Source of the DNA: Parietaria judaica
Lineage: Eukaryota > Streptophyta > Magnoliopsida > Rosales > Urticaceae
NCBI GenBank assembly: GCA_954871525.1
Contig: OX940868.1
Location: 11,088,056 to 11,152,055 of the forward strand
Direction of reading: 5' to 3'
DNA length: 64,000 bases
The position numbers and the translations under genes are program-made. The notes under the pieces were generated by a model. That model did not search any database, had not been told where the DNA came from, and saw nothing but the letters and a program-made list of their open reading frames with translations. This document shows, piece by piece, positions 44,059 to 57,790 of this stretch (position 1 is its first letter; each line of letters begins with the position of its first letter).

Positions 44059-47000
44059 TTTTAGCTTTGATAAGAACTTATTATCATTTTTGAAATACTT
44101 TTTGGATTGTAAAGTGCAAAACTGATAATATTCTTATATTTTATGGAAGTATACCCCTTAAAAGAATAATTATATCGTGACATTTTGCCACATTTTAATT
44201 CGTCACAATTATTATCTTATCCTTACAATTTCTCCTACGAGTTTAGATGTTCAATTTTTAGTTAATAAAGAAAAAATCTCCTTCTGCTCGAAAACAAATT
44301 ACAATAAAATCTCTAATATCCACTAATCCTTCTCTATATTTCTTTATCATTTACCCATAAACTTATCATTATATATTAAATTTTTTGGGGATTTTATTTT
44401 ATTAAAATCATGTCATTTATTATTTTGTATCAATATTCCCAATTAACTCTAAATTCGCATCAAATCTTCCTCTCTTTTTTTTTTTTTTTATCTTTTATTA
44501 TGAATATTTCAACAACTTTTTTATCTATAAAATTTGTTTTTTTAATGTCATTTTTCACCATATCTTCTTAATGACGATTTATTTGCTTTAATTTTCTTAA
44601 GGAATCTTATTACTGAAGCATTTGGTACATTTTCAAAATTGAAGTAGAAGATTAATAATAATAATAATAGTAATAATTAAGAGTGGCATAAGAAATTAGG
44701 TGTAGTATTAAACTAACTTGATACAAAAATGATAATTTACGGGGGGCATTAGTGGTACTTACTTTCTGAATTATGACATTTGCTGTGCTACGGCATTTAA
44801 AAGAGTGTCACTTAAATTGCAAAATGTAATTATGAAACGAACGGCATGTTATACTTGCATTAATGGCTCATAATATAATTATAATAATTTCATGAATTGA
44901 TTTGATATAATGTTCCATTCTTCACTCATTCTTAATAAATTCATGTGCCGAGCCGAGCCGACTGAGCCGAGCCGAGATATCATTGCCACGCCGAGATTAT
45001 TATTGTTTGGCTCCCACGCTTATAAAATAAAATTAAAAAGAAAAAAGAAAAACACGCGCGAAATGAGGCCCTAATAAAGCCCCACTATCTTCTCGGCGGG
45101 TCAATCATATTGCAACTCAAGAGATGATGCTCTTTAATCCAACGCCTCAGATACGCCCACGTCATCGCTTCCACTTTATCCTAGGATTTCAAAACCCCCA
45201 ACCCACTACTCTATTTTGATTAATTAATTAATTAAATCGAAGCTCTTTTTTATTAATTAGTAAAAGCATGAAACTCTATTCTTCTTGTTAGAAATAGCCC
45301 TACACATGATGACTGAATCCAATAAATCCCTTTAGGGGATTAAATGTTGCATTTATTTAATTAATTAATTATTTTATTGGTGCATTAATCAATCGCTTTG
45401 TTCTCATTCTCATAAGTAATCATCTTTCTTAGACCATTAGTAAAAGCGAGACCGAACAATAAACTTTTGCTCTGTAAAAAAAGTTCCAAACACGCTTAAT
45501 TGTTCCAATATTGTCCTTTTAATCATATAAATAGATAGAACTCAAGTTATTTTTGCATATGTTTAATAAAAAACGAACTTATGGGAGATTTCGCACGAAG
45601 TCTTTTTAAAAGAAAAAGGTTGTCGCATGTTGCATGCCCAAATAGAAATAATCATGTTGAGAAATTAGGTCCAACCAATTCAGATTTTTTTTTTAAATCA
45701 GGAATAATTACGGCAAAAGTATTCAAACTTTGTCTAATTGAAACAACTAGGGTCCAAGGTAACAAAAATAATGGCAGAATTATGGGTGATGCATTTTTTC
45801 GTCTCTTTTTTTATTTTTTATTTACAGATATTGATAAAAAAAATTTAGATAATGCTATTAAATCATATTAAGACTACACATTTTATGTGCTCATATAGCT
45901 ATCTAGCATTATTTTTTTTGTCTTTTTTGAATTGTTATGAAAAATTAGTCGAAGAAAAAAAAAGGGTTGTCTTATATTTATTTATTTATTTCGAATACTT
46001 CTGTCGTTATTTTTTCATATTAAGCTCCTACGACCTCGATTAGTCAAAGTTTTTAGTTATGTTCATCGCAATTATCCTTTTTTTTAAAGAAACAAAAGGT
46101 GGTGGAAATTGGTGGCAGTGGAGCCAGAAAGGCACCATGAGTTTTAGGAGTACTAGAAAGATATGTATTGATGGAGTCGATGAATAGTGTACTAGTGTTC
46201 GTGTGTGATTGTGAATATATGTTTATATATATTGGAAAAGTGTAGGTCATATTGGTAACAAAATGAGCACGTTGCACCTTTGAAACGGGGCTTTGTCGCT
46301 TTTGTGAGGGTCTTCCTTCTTTGGCTCTCTCAAAACACATCTCCCACTTCCATTTTTCCCCCACTTCCCCATTCTTCACTAAAACCCTAAACCCCATTAT
46401 ATCATTATATCTATACATGTGTATGTATACATTACATTACATAGCTAGCATGAGTGCGTGTGTATGCAAAAGAAGCAGAAATATGAGAGCGTGTGAGACT
46501 GACTTTAAGCGTTTTGACTATCAAAGGTGAATTATGGTGAGGTGGATCCGACCAATCAGAAAGAGCCGTTCGGATTTGTCAAACTCAAACCCAATAAGCA
46601 TAATTTATTCATAACATAATAACGGCAAATCTACCAGAATTTAAACAAAATTAACATTCATAAACTTGAATTCCATTTGTAAAGTCAAAGTACCTTGTTG
46701 CATAAAAAGTACTGGTTTTATATTTTCTTATCTATATTTTGTGTAATAAAATATAGAAAATAACAGTCTGATGATATGCCACTACAAATATAATAAAGAT
46801 GAAAAACGCAAGCTGTACACTTTTACGTAATTTGCATATTTTAGTCTTTATCAAATATAATTCAAGTATATAACCGCTAATTTTTGGTAATATTTGATGC
46901 TTGCCCCTTGGAGTTTTTAACTAGGAAGTGGCGTGGTTAGTGGGAGAGGTAATGATTAGTGAAGGGATTTTGACGCCACTCAACTGAGTCACTCGAATTT

Positions 47001-47277
47001 GCCATTACTACGAGCATCAAATTTCGGAGCATGTTTTATCCTTGCCTCTAACATGGGGCCCATTTATTAATATCCATTAACTTCTTTTTCCTAGAGATTT
47101 ATTTACCTTTTTAACCCTAGAGATAGAGACTAGAGAGTAATTTGTAATGGAAGATTGATTAATCAAATCACATAATAGATTGATTAGGGTTTTTGAACTC
47201 TCATTGGTTAAAGTTAGTTTTTATAGTCTTCTGTATTCTAAATTGAGCAAAATATACAATCAAGTACTCTTGGATTA
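44059..47277. other. Long AT-rich intergenic region, one possible MITE
   Basis: No convincing gene. 'aataattacggcaaaagtat...aaactttgtctaat' (about 45703-45740) is imperfectly inverted at about 46035-46080, suggesting a MITE of ~380 bp. At 44947-44975 the phrase 'gagccgagccgactgagccg' is a local repeat. The minus frame 46053-46418 and plus frame 46321-46530 show no domain. Confidence 0.4.
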
Positions 47278-47456
47278 AATACCGCTTTCCGATGTCGTTT
47301 CGCACTTTTTATTTTACGAATATATCGCTTGTCAATGAGTATCTTGATGTGTATGTCGATGAATATGCCGATGGATATATCGTTTTGCATATCTTCGAAA
47401 AAAGATTTTTAATGAACATGCCGATAAATATTCCAGAAATTCAATACCTTGTTCTC
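47278..47456 (+). repeat. Dispersed repeat family R3, copy 3
   Basis: Begins ATTAAATACCGCTTTCCGAT and ends AATTCAATACCTTG, the inverted-end pattern of copy 1 (27835-28016) in the opposite orientation. Shares 'gatgtcgtttcgcactttt', 'gaatatatcgcttgtcaatg' and 'gccgatggatatatcgtttt'. Confidence 0.75.
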
Positions 47457-48422
47457 TTCCATTTGCTAAATGATCTTCATTCTCATTCTGACTTCAAACA
47501 TATTTATTTTTTGTTTTTTATTAACTCTGTTACTTCTCGTCATAGAGCAAAATTTTAAGGAAGTTTTTGGGTAAGGAAGCGTGACAAATCGTTCAAATAG
47601 TCGTCAAATCAAATTAGTACAATCACTCGTTAAATTACAGCGATTAGTAACGTCGAACTCCACAATTGATTGGTAATTTCTTTTTGATAATTTTATAATG
47701 TTGTTGTATTTTTTCCAAATTTTTTTTAAAAATTGGCAAATAAATGTTTATTCAAAAAAATTCAATATTATTTTCAACACAGCTTGAGTGCACTAGATTG
47801 AGCATTAAACATTGGAATTAATGCAATTTTGACATATATAGTACGTCGACATCTCCAAATGGCAATTCCAGGAAAATGATTATTACTACGACTTTCTAGT
47901 ATTACTCGTTTCATATTAATTAATGTTTCAATTTGAAGAGTATGACATGTTATATACTTATATTTGTAAAATAAATAAATGAAAAAGTTAATCAACCAAA
48001 TACTCAATTTATATAATTTTTTTAAAAATTATCTATTATGGTAATTTTTTGCACATGCAATGGATAGTTTTTGTTTTAAAAAGTTTAACACAAAATGAGT
48101 ATGGTAAACATTTTGTACAATTTCTTATAAAATAAGTTTTATGAAAAGTATGACTATTTAATTAATTATAATGATGTATAAATTTTTGACGTAAATAATT
48201 ATATTTTATTATTAATTCCTTACTGTGAAATTGTACATAATAAAATATAATTTGTCCATATTATTCACAATTTTATAAAAAATAATTTACAAAATTATAG
48301 CTGTTGAATTCAGAATCACTTTAAATCTAAAATGAGTTCAGTCTTTGTCAAACTATAAAGAAAAAAAATTGATCCCGTTGGAAAAATATTGCAAAATCAA
48401 CAAAATTATCGTGAAAAAAGCA
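47457..48422. other. AT-rich intergenic
   Basis: Nothing recognised. Confidence 0.4.
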
Positions 48423-48430
48423 GGTCATAC

Positions 48431-49271
48431 TAGGGGTGAAAATTTTGTACTCGCTTTCCGATTTTGTCCCGGTTCTGGTCCCGGTACCGGACCGTTTTGG
48501 GCAAAAAATCAGTTTTTTCTTTCTAGTATAACCTAAAAAGGGACGTCCCCGTTCCGGTTTGAAAAACCAAAACCAAAACCAATTCAAAATATGAAATTCC
48601 CGATTTTCTTGTCCCGGTTCCGGTTTTATGTCGTTTTGTTATAAGTTTGTCGTTTTTTAGCATGTCATTTCTTATAAGTCGTTTACTATCTTGTTTTTAA
48701 TCCATTATTTTATTTTTTCACCCCATTATTTTAACATGTCATTTATTTTTCAGCCATTACACGGTATTTTATTTAACATGTCATTTCTTATATGTCTTTT
48801 TGTTATAAAAAAGAATAATTTGTTTGTACTCGGTATTTACTATTAGCATTTTAGACTCGATTTTTTGCACTGAGATTTGAATTTGGTATTGTGAAGTTCA
48901 CGACGTGAACTCGGATCTTGCATTTGTTTTTTTTTCGTATTTTACTTTTGTACTCGGATTTGGTATTTTAAATTTTGGATTTACTCGGATGTGGTATTTT
49001 ACATTGTGGATTTACTCGGATTTGGTAATTTTCATGTTTCTATCTTGGATTTTGTCCCGGATTTGTCCCGGTTTTCGTCCCGAAATTTGGTCCTAAAAAA
49101 ATTGGGATTTTAATCGGTGTCCCGGTCCTGGTTCCGATTCTGATTTAAATAAAAAACAAGGACATTTCAGAACCAGAACTAAAACCGGGACAGAATAATG
49201 TATCCCGATTTTTCCAGGACAGGGACAAAAAATAGTCAAATTCCTAGTTCCCGATTCTGGTTTCAGCCCTA
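48431..49271. mobile_element. Non-autonomous hAT element
   Basis: The ends are TAGGGGTGAAA and TTTCAGCCCTA. The perfect 8-bp duplication GGTCATAC lies at 48423-48430 and 49272-49279. The subterminal parts are rich in 'tcccggttccgg'/'ccggaaccggga' in opposing orientation, and the core has repeated 'actcggatttggtatttta' (48950-49030). No transposase. Length 841 bp. Confidence 0.93.
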
Positions 49272-49279
49272 GGTCATAC

Positions 49280-50480
49280 GGTTCATGTACGTTTTGATTA
49301 CGTGCTTCAAACCCGTATTCTAATGAGTTTTACGAACGTAGATTCAGTTAGTTAATCCGTCCTGTTTTGGCAAAAAGAGTTCTTTAATTTCTTTTGAATA
49401 AATGTCCTTACGTGAAATTCCACTTAAACCAACAATTAATTGGGTTTAAAAGTAAAAGTAGCGACGATGACTGCTCTGCAATATCTTATTAGTACAAAAT
49501 TTATAAAGTCCTTAATTTGATGGATTTGTAATTGATCAGATTTCATGTGTCGTGTTTTCCTTTAAATTATTTAATTTCGGATTGTATAATAGAAACAAAA
49601 AAGAATCTTGGGCCTTAGGCAGTATGGCAATTTTGAGGTTTTTTTTTTTAATATTCCGAATAATTAATAAACTCACAACTTCATGGGGCATTATATTATA
49701 AAAATAATCTTATATTAACAAACAACGTCCAATAATACAATCATTAAATGGGTATAGTTAGTGGAACTTTTGTTGAGTACTTTCTAGGGAGAAGGCTTTT
49801 TTGGATCAAGCACATTAGTAAAATAAGATGGAATCTTTCTAAATATATATACACTATAGTTATACTTAAATTAAATACTATACACTATATAATATATGCT
49901 ACATGGTGGGTCCAGCTTTTGCAATCTAATACCAAAAATGCATTTTTTCTTCTTCTTCTTTCTAAAGGCTCTTGATGTTCCACTTTTAAAATATAGCCTT
50001 TCACTTTTATGGAAGGTCGTTGAAATTGTGAAAAATGTCACCCCCATTATTTCTTTGACTAAATTACCTGCAGGTTGTTGATTTAAAAATGAAAAAATTA
50101 ATGGCAAAAATATTTATTAATTATTAAAAATTATAAACACCTTCTTTAAACGGAAATATAGTGGCAAATATCTAAAATGTTTAAAATGATTTTTTTTGTT
50201 GGTACTCAAATTCTATATATTGTAAGTATTTAATTACATTAAAGTAAAAAATTAAATAAAATACGTCAAATTTCAAATTCACTAATTTTTGAAACATGTC
50301 AAATTCACCAATTTTTTAAAACATGTCAAATTATAATAAAACAACATTTCGAGAAAACTTCAAATGGAAAATTGATTAAATAGTTTTCCCTTCATAAAAT
50401 AATCGTTGTAAAAATATCCCATAACACCCTCTATTTAAATGTTAATCCGGTTTGTATAAGATCTTGGTCATTTATTTTTA
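49280..50480. other. AT-rich intergenic
   Basis: No gene. 'catgtcaaattcaccaattttt' recurs around 50270-50330 in worn copies. Confidence 0.4.
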
Positions 50481-51022
50481 AGTTAATCCCGACAAAAGTA
50501 CCAATACTTTCAAATAACGGATCAATAAGTTCCAATTTTTTTTTTTTGCCCGGACAAAGTTCCAATTCTTTAGTTTTGTGTCCCTATAGGTACATCTGTA
50601 AAAAAATTTGTCATCCAACGTTACTCACGCCACGTCAAAGTCTTGATTTTGTATTCCAATGCTTTTTTTACCTGAATAAAGTTCCAATTCTCTTGTTTGG
50701 TCTCCTCATATCACTTTCGTGAAAATTTCAAACCATGGATTATGCCGTTTTCGGCGTTGAATCAAAAAGTAACTTTTCTCCCTTTTAAGTACGTATCCAC
50801 GATTATCTTTGATCGTCCAACTTTCCGATGGCTAATTTACTCCGGAAATGTGGATAAAATTTTGTAACGGTGGGATGATTAACAGTTGAGGATGATTTTT
50901 TTTCCAGATGTACCAATAAGAACACTAAACTAAAGAATTGGAACTTTATCCGGGCAATAAAAAGAATTGGTATTTATTGGTCCACTTTTTGAAAATATTG
51001 GTACTTTTTCCGGGTTTATCCC
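50481..51022. mobile_element. MITE with ~110-bp inverted repeats
   Basis: The region 50490-50600 ('aaaagtaccaatactttcaa', 'ggacaaagttccaattcttt') is an imperfect reverse complement of 50905-51022 ('aaagaattggaactttatcc', 'tgaaaatattggtacttttt'). Its right part, from 50647, is duplicated at 59765 onward. Confidence 0.75.
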
Positions 51023-51171
51023 TTTACTTTTTAATGAATAGTTCTTATTAATGATAATCTTATATAGTTATGTAGGGATTATATCAACAAATTGAATGTC
51101 TAATCCTTAGTTCTTTAACTTTGCTTTGGTGTTTAGTCATCACACTGAGTCTATGTGAGGAGGTTTGACTG
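50647..51171 (+). repeat. Direct flanking repeat of copy B, left arm
   Basis: 525 bp from TTTTGTATTCCAA to GAGGTTTGACTG, present again at 59765-60290 at about 94-95% identity by my count (about 29 differences). It starts in the middle of the MITE and ends in unique sequence. Confidence 0.95.
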
Positions 51172-51574
51172 TCGTTTCGCTCCCTACCCTCGTTATAACA
51201 TTTTATTTCTTTTACATTTATTTTTCGCCGTGATAAATACGAATTGCGAGTTCTCATTTATTTTTTATCCAGTATTTTGTGAAATTACTACTTTGCCCTT
51301 TGGTAGTTGATCCATTTATTATTTTTTACATTTTCTTTTTCAAACATATTCTTGTTTCTTTTTCACTTCGACGCTTTCTATTCCCAAGATCCTCTATTTA
51401 GACTCCGACCGTTTTCTCTTCTCCATCGTACTCCTCGTCCATCTGTTCTGTTCATTCTGGTTCGCGAACGACTTCGCGCAACTCGGCTTTCTTCTGTTTG
51501 CTTTCCTGGCTTAGGACGATCCTTTCAGCGACGAGTTTCTCCGATCATCCTTCATCCTCCCCAAAGCCACACAA

Positions 51575-53135
51575 ATGGAGGTACCGATTTATTTTTTGAG
51601 AAACCTATGCTTTGTTTCGACTGTTTGAATCGTAATGATGTTAGGGTTTATACTGTAGTTTACGAAGTAGAACGAGAGTAGGGTTGGTTATGTACGAATT
51701 GCAGAAATACCGCTAGAAGTTCGACATTGGTCCGAATATAATGCATTACCGCTATGTAAATATAAACAATTTTTGTACGTAGAAATACCGCTAGATATCT
51801 TATCATTACCGCTAGGGTTTATACTAATGTAATTATGATTTGTTTATTAGCCTTCAAATGCTTGGAGATGTTTTATCGAAGAAAATGATTTGTACCACTT
51901 TCGACTGGAGACCGATGAAGGGAACTTCCGTCGGATTATTGATCTGATCAAGTTACGATTGACCGCAAAGGAGCTTCAGTGGTTTCGGACTACCCAATTT
52001 GGGCCTCTCTTGGATGTCCCCACTTTCTTTTTCTTAAAGGGTGATCAGAAACTTGTTTTGCATAATCTTGGCAAAACAAAGGCATGGAGAGATGTGGATG
52101 ACGGTGAACCATGTTCCACTATGATACTCCATTGACGAGTTTAGATCATCACTAGTCTCATATGTGAAAACATTCCAGATATGTTTACAAATTGCAATGA
52201 TGAATACACACATTGAGAATACGTTCCCCATTGTACCCCGTCGGTTAGAGAACAAATGTCCCTTCCTACAGAAGGAGAAGTCCCACTCAACGCACTCGAG
52301 GTCCGCTTCATGTTCGGTCTCACTCTGGGAAGTGTTGATAAGAAGAGGTTGGCGTGCATGTGCTTCGTCTACGGAGTTCTATTATCCGGGTCCAGAATTT
52401 CCGACCAAGTTTGGGCGTTCGTGGAGGACCTCGACTCCTTCGTACAATATCCTGGGGGCCGTAGCTCATACACGTATGCATTAAAGAATCTCGTGAAGAT
52501 GGCAACCCTGGAACTATCAGAAAATATGCCTGAGGATAATCCTGATGTGGCTCAGAGTAATCCTGGTGTGCCTATAGTGCCCACGATAACCATTCGGGGA
52601 TTCCTCTTCCCAATTCAGGTATATGTGAAATATTTTACTTAGTTAGCGGTATTACAGTGGCCTTCATATATATCAAACTATGACATGTTTATTTTCTTGC
52701 AGGTTTTAGCGTACGAGTGTTTGCCGGGTGTGCAAAGAGCCGAGACGGTCCGCCGTGAGGGATATTCAAGACCGCGTATCTGCAAATGGGCAACGAATCT
52801 AGGGCATATCGAAACAAGTATCCTTGATAATGGAATTCGCGATTACGGGGATGGTGATCCGACGGTTGGTTGATATATATTGATAGCGAAACCATTTTGA
52901 TTTATGGAAGTAAAGAATAGATGTATCAATTCTAACTTTATAATTTTTTTAGGTACAATTGAGTATGCTACTGCGGACGGAAGTAGAAAATATTCATCAC
53001 ATACCGCTGCCGCCACAAGGAGTACCGTACCCTGAAGTTGAGTTGGAAGAATTTTATAAGGAGGAGGAGGACAACAGTATGGAGATGAAAAAATATAAAG
53101 AGGAGAAAGAGAACGAGGATGACGATGAGGTTTAG
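51575..53135 (+). pseudogene. DUF1985-type transposon gene 1, copy B (frameshifted)
   Basis: ATGGAG (51575-51580) splices to an exon from 51851: MEPSNAWRCFIEENDLYHFR, LETDEGNFRRIIDLIKLRLT, AKELQWFRTTQFGPLLDVPT. Here copy B lacks five bases present in copy A (near 52025-52035), so it shifts frame and stops at a TGA at 52133. Past this the domain resumes (RLACMCFVYGVLLSGSRISD, VEDLDSFVQYPGGRSSY), then the exon from about 52703 (VLAYECLPGVQRAETVRREG) and the last exon (VQLSMLLRTEVENIHHIPLP, acidic Glu/Lys/Asp tail, TAG at 53133). Copy A is open across the five-base site but has its own early TGA. Confidence 0.7.
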
Positions 53136-53796
53136 ATACGCCATGTTTTAGTATGTTTTAATATTTTGGACTAGGATAGAAGAATAGATGAGTTTGTATC
53201 TATTTGTTGTAATATTTTAGACAACTATGTCAATTTAACAATAGTAATTTTGGAACTCATATTTTAGTTGTATTAGAAAACGTGTCCGCTGTATGTAACA
53301 CTCCTGTTAGTAATTAAAGTTGCGATTACCGCTATATTAATCTTTTTCCCGCTAGTATATCTAAATAACACAAGCTAGCCATTATTCTTGCTCTTACCAC
53401 TAGTTACTAAACTTGCTCTTACTGCTAGTTACTAAACTTGGACTTACAACAAGCTATTTACATCGCTCTTACCTCTATACTAATAGTGTTCCCGTTAGTA
53501 AATTTAAATCACTCCCGCTAGCTGTTAGTTTACCGAAATTACTAGTTTACTCTTTGGTAGTTGAGCGGTGGGAGGTTTTATTTTTATTACATAATCTCAC
53601 TTATTCTCGTGATTAATGCACTTCGACGCTTTCTATTCCCAAGATTCTCTCTTCCGACTCCCAAACGTTTTTCTCTTTCCATCGTACTCTCCTCGTCGCA
53701 ACAAGGGTTTCTTTTCTTTGCTTTTCCGGCTAAGGACGATCCTTTCAGCGACCAATTTCTAATATCATCGTCTTCATCCTCCCCAAAGCCACATAA

Positions 53797-55413
53797 ATGG
53801 AGGTAATCATTTATTGTTTGTGAAACCCATACTTTGTTTCGACTCGTAATGATGTTAGGGTTTACTTATTTTACATGCAATATACTATACTGAGTGGTTG
53901 ACGAAGAACAACGAGTGTAGGGTTGGTTCTGTACCTGTTAGAGCAATACCGTTCTCTATTCACGCTCCGTTCACAGAATACCGCTACAAATTCACCGCTA
54001 GATATCTATTTACACCACGTTTTATATTTCCGATAGCAGATTTCCGTTGCTCCCATATACCTTATTACCGCTATGTATAATTTCTAGAAACTAATTTAAG
54101 TTATGATTTGTTTTTTCGCAAAAATAGCTATATAATATCCTAGCGCCGGATGAGTTGTACGACTGTGAGGTCGTCACCGAAGAAGCAAACTTCTCCACGA
54201 TCACGAATATGATTAAGGAGAACCTGAACGTGGGAGAGACTGAGTGGTTTCGGAGCACACAGTTTGGATCTCTATTAGATGTCCCCATGCACTACAAATT
54301 CTCTCCCCAACTATTTTGGAATTTGATTTCAAGAAGCACTACACATCAAGAGCCATGTGAGGTGTGGATGTTGGTGAACAATGTTCCATTACGATATAGG
54401 GTTCGAGAATTTGCCATCATCACCGGGCTGAATTGCGCACCCCTGCCGAGCATTGAAGCTATCATTGGACAACCAGAAAAGAACGACTCATTCAAGCAAC
54501 GGATGTGGCCAAATTCAGGCCCAAATGTCACATTCGATATGGTGCTGGGAAAATTAGATAACAGTCATCTTTATCCGGTTGTGAGCAACGAGGACAGGAG
54601 AAGGTTGGCAAGCCTCAGCTTCGTCTTCGGGGTGTTGTTACCCCTTCCTGGTGAAACTAGTTTTCATGTGGACTACTTACGCTTGGTGAAGGATCTTGAC
54701 GTATTCGTTCAATATCCTTGGGGTCAAGAGTCATTCCTAGGATCAGTACATAAGATCCGGAATAGAGCAGTTACAGAAGTTGCAAAAAAACATCCCTAGA
54801 CAAGGATGAGAGATCCCGATAATGACAGTTCCGGGGTTCATACATCCGATTCTGGTATATATGTAATGGTTTTAAGTTATTTATTTACAATCGACATCTT
54901 ATATGTGAATTTAACATGTTAAAATTCATGCAATTTTGGCATACGAGTGTTTTCCTGGTGTGGCGCATGTCTTAGCGGACTGAAGGGAGTCCGAGGAGGC
55001 ACCTCGTTTGTGCAAATGGAAAACCCCTCCAGTCGGGAATATCAAACTTCACCGCCTGTCAATTAAAAATGCTATTTTGCATGGGACGGATCCGAGGGTA
55101 GTTTGCTCTATTGAAAATTTATCAATATCAACTATGATTTGGGAAAATAACAATACTCTATAATTTGCAGGGACAATTGAGTGTACTAATTCCTACGGAG
55201 ATGGAAGCTGAGTTGCCGCATATAAACTCCCTCGATCATCCCTTTGTTCCTCAACACCCCATGTTAGAGGAGCTCGTGCAGGCATTGGAACATGGTGAAA
55301 AGATCGTCCCGCGACCGTACTATCTGTTGCCGTTGCCGTTGCCGTTGCCACCGCCACCGCGACCTCCACAGTCACCAGCGGAGACCGAAGAAGCTACTTC
55401 CTCATCGGGATAA
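53797..55413 (+). CDS. DUF1985-type transposon gene 2, copy B (longest open copy)
   Basis: ATGGAG (53797-53802), GTAATC donor, then an exon from 54128 open to a TAG at 54797. It reads MELYNILAPDELYDCEVVTE, TEWFRSTQFGSLLDVPMHYK, VWMLVNNVPLRYRVREFAII, TGLNCAPLPSIEAIIGQPEK, LASLSFVFGVLLPLPGETSF, VQYPWGQESF. This is one complete DUF1985-like domain of about 225 residues. Beyond the TAG a different frame gives IPIMTVPGFIHPIL, matching gene 1 (VPTITIRGFLFPIQ), so the C-terminal part is out of frame in both copies A and B. The downstream exon (from about 54935) and the last, Pro-rich exon (55171-55413, LPLPLPLPPPPRPPQSP) persist. The role of DUF1985 proteins is unknown; they travel with transposons. 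Confidence 0.6.
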
Positions 55414-55499
55414 ATCTATGTTTTTGGACTATTTTTTCTTATGGATCATATTTTTTTTACTAGCATGTTTTTATTTTGGACTAGTAGTATGTTTTAGAC

Positions 55500-56640
55500 T
55501 AGTATGTTTTGATTCCCGCTAGTAATATTATAATATTACGTGGTACTGTTCTAAATATTACCTATAATATAACTACCTCTAGTCAAACTGTTATTACTGG
55601 TATATCCTTTGTACTAATGCTAGTGATAAGTGAGATGGATAATAGCTGGGTACCGCTGAGTATTCCCTACTTGATCAATTCGTGCACGTATGCGAAGCAA
55701 TGCATGTTTCAATAAGGTTCAGTAACCTTAATTTCTCCATCAAAACTACTTACCGCTAATTACGTATCCGCTGCTAGACACCCGAAGCAATACCGCTAGA
55801 TGTTACCTACTAGAGGTGGTCACTAAACACTTAGAGGTATCGTAGCGGGATGATAGTAGGAATGGGGAAGTTTAGTGTTTCTATCATATGGATTCATTTT
55901 TCCGTCAATGTGCATTATTAGGTTCACCGTGACAACTATTGGTAAGTAAGATGGATAATAGGCGGATAATGAGTATGAGAAAAGAACTAGCTAGTACGTT
56001 GGATCATAGAACAAGTCTATATCACTCGTGCACGTATGCGAAGCAATGCATGTTTTAACCCATCAATTCTTTCTTATTTCCACTTAAAAGTGTTTAACAC
56101 TATTAAATAAGGTTCAATAGCCTTAATTTCTCCATCAAAACTACTTACCGCTAATTAATTTACGTATCCGCCGCTAGACACCCGAAGCAATACCGCTAGA
56201 TGTTACCTAGTAGAGGTGGTCACTAAACACCTAGATGTATCGTAGCGGGATGATAGTAGGAATGGGGAAGTTTAGTGTTTCTATCATATGGATTCATTTT
56301 GCCATCAATGTGCATTATTAGGTTCACCGTGACAAATTTTGGTAAGTGAGATGGATAAATGGTGGATAATGAGTATGATAAAAGAACTAGCTAGTTCGTT
56401 GGATCATAGAACAAGTCTATATCACTTGTGCACGTATACGAAGCAATTCATGTTTCAATCCATCAATTCTTTCTTATTTCCACTTAAAAGGGGTTTAACA
56501 CCATCAAATAAGGTTCAGTAACCTTAATTTCTCCATCAAAACTATTTACCACTAATTAATTTACGTATCCGCCGCTAGACACCCGAAGAAATACCGCTAG
56601 ATGTTACCTACTCAAGGTGGTCAATAAAAACCTATAGAGA
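55500..56640. repeat. ~400-bp tandem repeat block, copy B
   Basis: The same block as in copy A. GCATGTTT-like landmarks at 55702, 56048 and about 56447; the first step (346) is shorter than the second (399), so one unit has lost about 50 bp. Confidence 0.8.
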
Positions 56641-57790
56641 GGTATCCATTTAACCGTTAGTGTTTCTTATATACGGTGAAATAATTCCTCTTACCGCCAA
56701 TTTTCGTGTAAATACCAATATACTCTTACTAGTACTATAAGATGGAAACGAGGAAAACCTAAATGTTCAATCTCAATTCGCCGTTTTACATTACCACTTT
56801 GTGAAACCCTAATCCATACTCCATACCCCTTTGGGAACACTCATACAAATCTATATTTTTCTGTAACCCAAATCTAGGGTTTAACATGTTTGAACTCAAA
56901 CACCTAAGGCTTTCCATTAAAAAAAAATAAATACATAAAGCGGATGTTTGTCAATGCGCCCCCGCCTCCGTCACCATCGTAAGTTTTGTTTAAACTATTT
57001 ATTTATTCTCACTTTAAAAAAAATATTATCCTGATTCTAACTTCCTTGTTTATTTGTCTCCTGTATGTTAGTGAACGACTTAACTGAGCCATTATGCTAC
57101 CCAAAAAAATAGCTGGTATGTGCAAGACCAAAATCGCAAGAATTTGTGGATAGGTCTCTGAAACACATTGGTCAGAATATGCTTTGCATAGAGAGACTGC
57201 ATTAGCTGAGACTTTGTACCTATGTATTTGTGTTCCAAAAGATACAAATAATATTCTTGTATAATACAAATTGTAAAATAGCGGTAATTAGAATCTGCCA
57301 GATCTCGGACCTATACTTCTTTGCCAGATTATTGTATTTATGTATTTGTTTGTATTCCAAACGATACAAATAATATTCTTGTACTATACAAATTGTAAAA
57401 TAGCGGTAATTATATTATTATGACACAACGCTAATGATATTTGATTTTTTTTTATTTCTTCATCATTTTGTCATTTATCCGATATTCTACATAATGACAA
57501 TAGCGGTATAAGCGTTAATAACAGACTCGACTCGCACCAGACCGAATATGAGTAAGTATTAGATATTTGAGTCAATCAGGCTTTCGCGATAACCCTTTAT
57601 GAAGGAACTCCCATCATTGACAGTTGTAACGCTTGCCATAATTTTAAATGAAAGGATGTAACCCTTTACGATATGTTATTCACTAAATGAAAGGTTTTGT
57701 TTCCATTAAGAAAAAGGAAAAAAAAAAAACATGATACGACCGTTCAGTTTCCTCCACAACTGACGCTCGCCCAGAAAAAGGCAACAAGAA
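56641..57790. other. Non-coding interior of copy B
   Basis: AT-rich, with TAGCGGTAA motifs (about 57280, 57400, 57500). No transposase core found. Confidence 0.45.

Noticed and set aside
46053..46530. Overlapping open frames on both strands as a small gene
   Set aside because: Composition and codon pattern are like the AT-rich flank; no domain, no splice pattern, and neither strand is favoured.
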